The position numbers were made by a program, and so were the translations under genes. From assembly GCA_933822405.4 (NCBI GenBank), contig CAKOGP040001803.1, positions 335,687-399,686 of the forward strand: DNA of 64,000 nt, written 5' to 3'. The DNA is from Cylindrotheca closterium (lineage: Eukaryota > Bacillariophyta > Bacillariophyceae > Bacillariales > Bacillariaceae). The notes under the pieces are model-generated. The model searched no databases. It had not been told where the DNA came from and saw only the letters and a program-made list of their open reading frames with translations. Of the stretch, positions 63,536-64,000 are shown piece after piece. Position 1 is the first letter of the stretch, and each line of letters begins with the position of its first letter.

Positions 63536-63563
63536 TACTTTGTGGGTGTGCACGTGAAAACTG
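63536..63563. repeat. 28-bp dispersed element, copy 2
   Basis: Matches 16203..16230 at 27 of 28 positions, in the same orientation, with the CACGTG core. It lies about 150 bp downstream of the PGAM5 stop; no gene start is visible nearby inside the window. Confidence 0.8.
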
Positions 63564-63835
63564 TACAGCAAGACGGGGTAATTTTCTGATATAGTGGCAA
63601 GGGAAAGACGGGATTCCTGGTTCTCCAGCGGGTTGGAAATGAATATTCCGTTCTCGAATATTTTAACGGTTTTTTGACCTGGCGCTTGTCAAAAAAGCTC
63701 GTTTTCAATCTCAACTCGAGTCAGCATCGCTGTTCCAGCTTGACATTCTCGTTGTCGATCAAGGATGATCACTCCTGGAATCTGGAATCCCCGACTACTA
63801 CATTTCATTTCAGCATCAGCGTCAATTTGGTGTCA

Positions 63836-63902
63836 GATTCCAGCATTCGGAGTCTCTTTTCAGCATTCGGAGTCTGAAACCATTTCTTTTCAGCATTCGG
63901 AA
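63836..63902. repeat. CAGCATTCGG repeat cluster
   Basis: CAGCATTCGG occurs at 63841, 63861 and 63891, each preceded by TTTT or a TTC-rich run; the first two copies extend to AGTCT and are 20 bp apart, the third follows at 30 bp. A related TTTCAGCATCAG lies at about 63808. No function is assigned. Confidence 0.75.
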
Positions 63903-64000
63903 GACAAGGCCAAAACGTTTCAGCAGGGGAAGGAAAATCCCTAACATTCAAACTATTTTGGGGGAGGAGACTTGCAAAACAAGCTGTTTCTAGCTATGAA

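Larger units (their letters stand above)
63387..64000. other. Non-coding end of window with repeats
   Basis: 614 bp without a credible gene. It carries ATACTGTACCGTAT at about 63470-63480, the second copy of the 28-bp element (63536-63563) and the CAGCATTCGG repeat cluster. The next gene lies beyond the window. Confidence 0.5.

Overview
The window looks like nuclear DNA of a photosynthetic ochrophyte, most likely a diatom. Genes are dense (34 protein-coding calls in 64 kb) and introns are short (about 65-250 bp, GT..AG). Housekeeping genes are of eukaryotic type: prefoldin, SWI/SNF ATPase, RAD17, REV1, WDR3/UTP12, NOP2, DPAGT1, MPDU1, copine. Several proteins start with a signal peptide whose predicted cleavage site is followed by F (SSA-F, AKA-F, ANA-F, GAA-F). 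This is the ASAF-type bipartite presequence used for import into complex red-lineage plastids. A plastid Mg-chelatase D subunit is also present. The species cannot be determined from the sequence alone. No virus, insertion sequence, CRISPR array, rRNA or convincing tRNA was seen.

Layout. 0-18 kb: prefoldin 3, a secretory GT14 glycosyltransferase, a cyclophilin, a RAD7-like LRR protein, a plastid STI1-type protein, REV1, an SRR1-like protein, a plastid TrmB-like methyltransferase, a protein with three thioredoxin-fold modules, MPDU1 and an SGNH hydrolase. 18-31 kb: a Brahma-type remodeler, a plastid BolA, ChlD (with a separate first exon that supplies the signal peptide), a small plastid membrane protein, RAD17 and MYG1. 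31-46 kb: a divergent SET-like protein, a 93-aa acidic protein, a DJ-1 homologue with six exons, a gene-poor 1.7-kb stretch, a copine, a 143-aa protein of unknown function, NOP2 and an SLC37-like phosphate-ester transporter. 46-64 kb: a P450, a TPR protein, LAMTOR5, DPAGT1, WDR3/UTP12, a divergent PTPS-like protein, an ERA GTPase with a KH tail, a plastid protein with two STI1 blocks, an 807-aa orphan and PGAM5, then a repeat-bearing non-coding end.

Gene order alternates between strands almost throughout. Thirteen tail-to-tail pairs have gaps from 9 to about 400 bp, and the matching head-to-head gaps are about 145-640 bp and probably hold shared promoters. Functions are mixed and there is no operon or pathway cluster. 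N-glycosylation (MPDU1, DPAGT1), DNA-damage response (RAD7-like, REV1, RAD17) and ribosome biogenesis (NOP2, WDR3, ERA) each occur more than once but not adjacently.

Exon boundaries were derived by hand from GT/AG sites, reading frame and family alignment from memory. Frame arithmetic closes for every spliced model given. No clear-cut novel system was found. The most interesting items are the three-module thioredoxin-fold protein, the tRNA-themed plastid fusion, the paired STI1 plastid proteins, a 28-bp repeat found twice, and recurrent TACNGTA/ACCGGT palindromes in the gaps.
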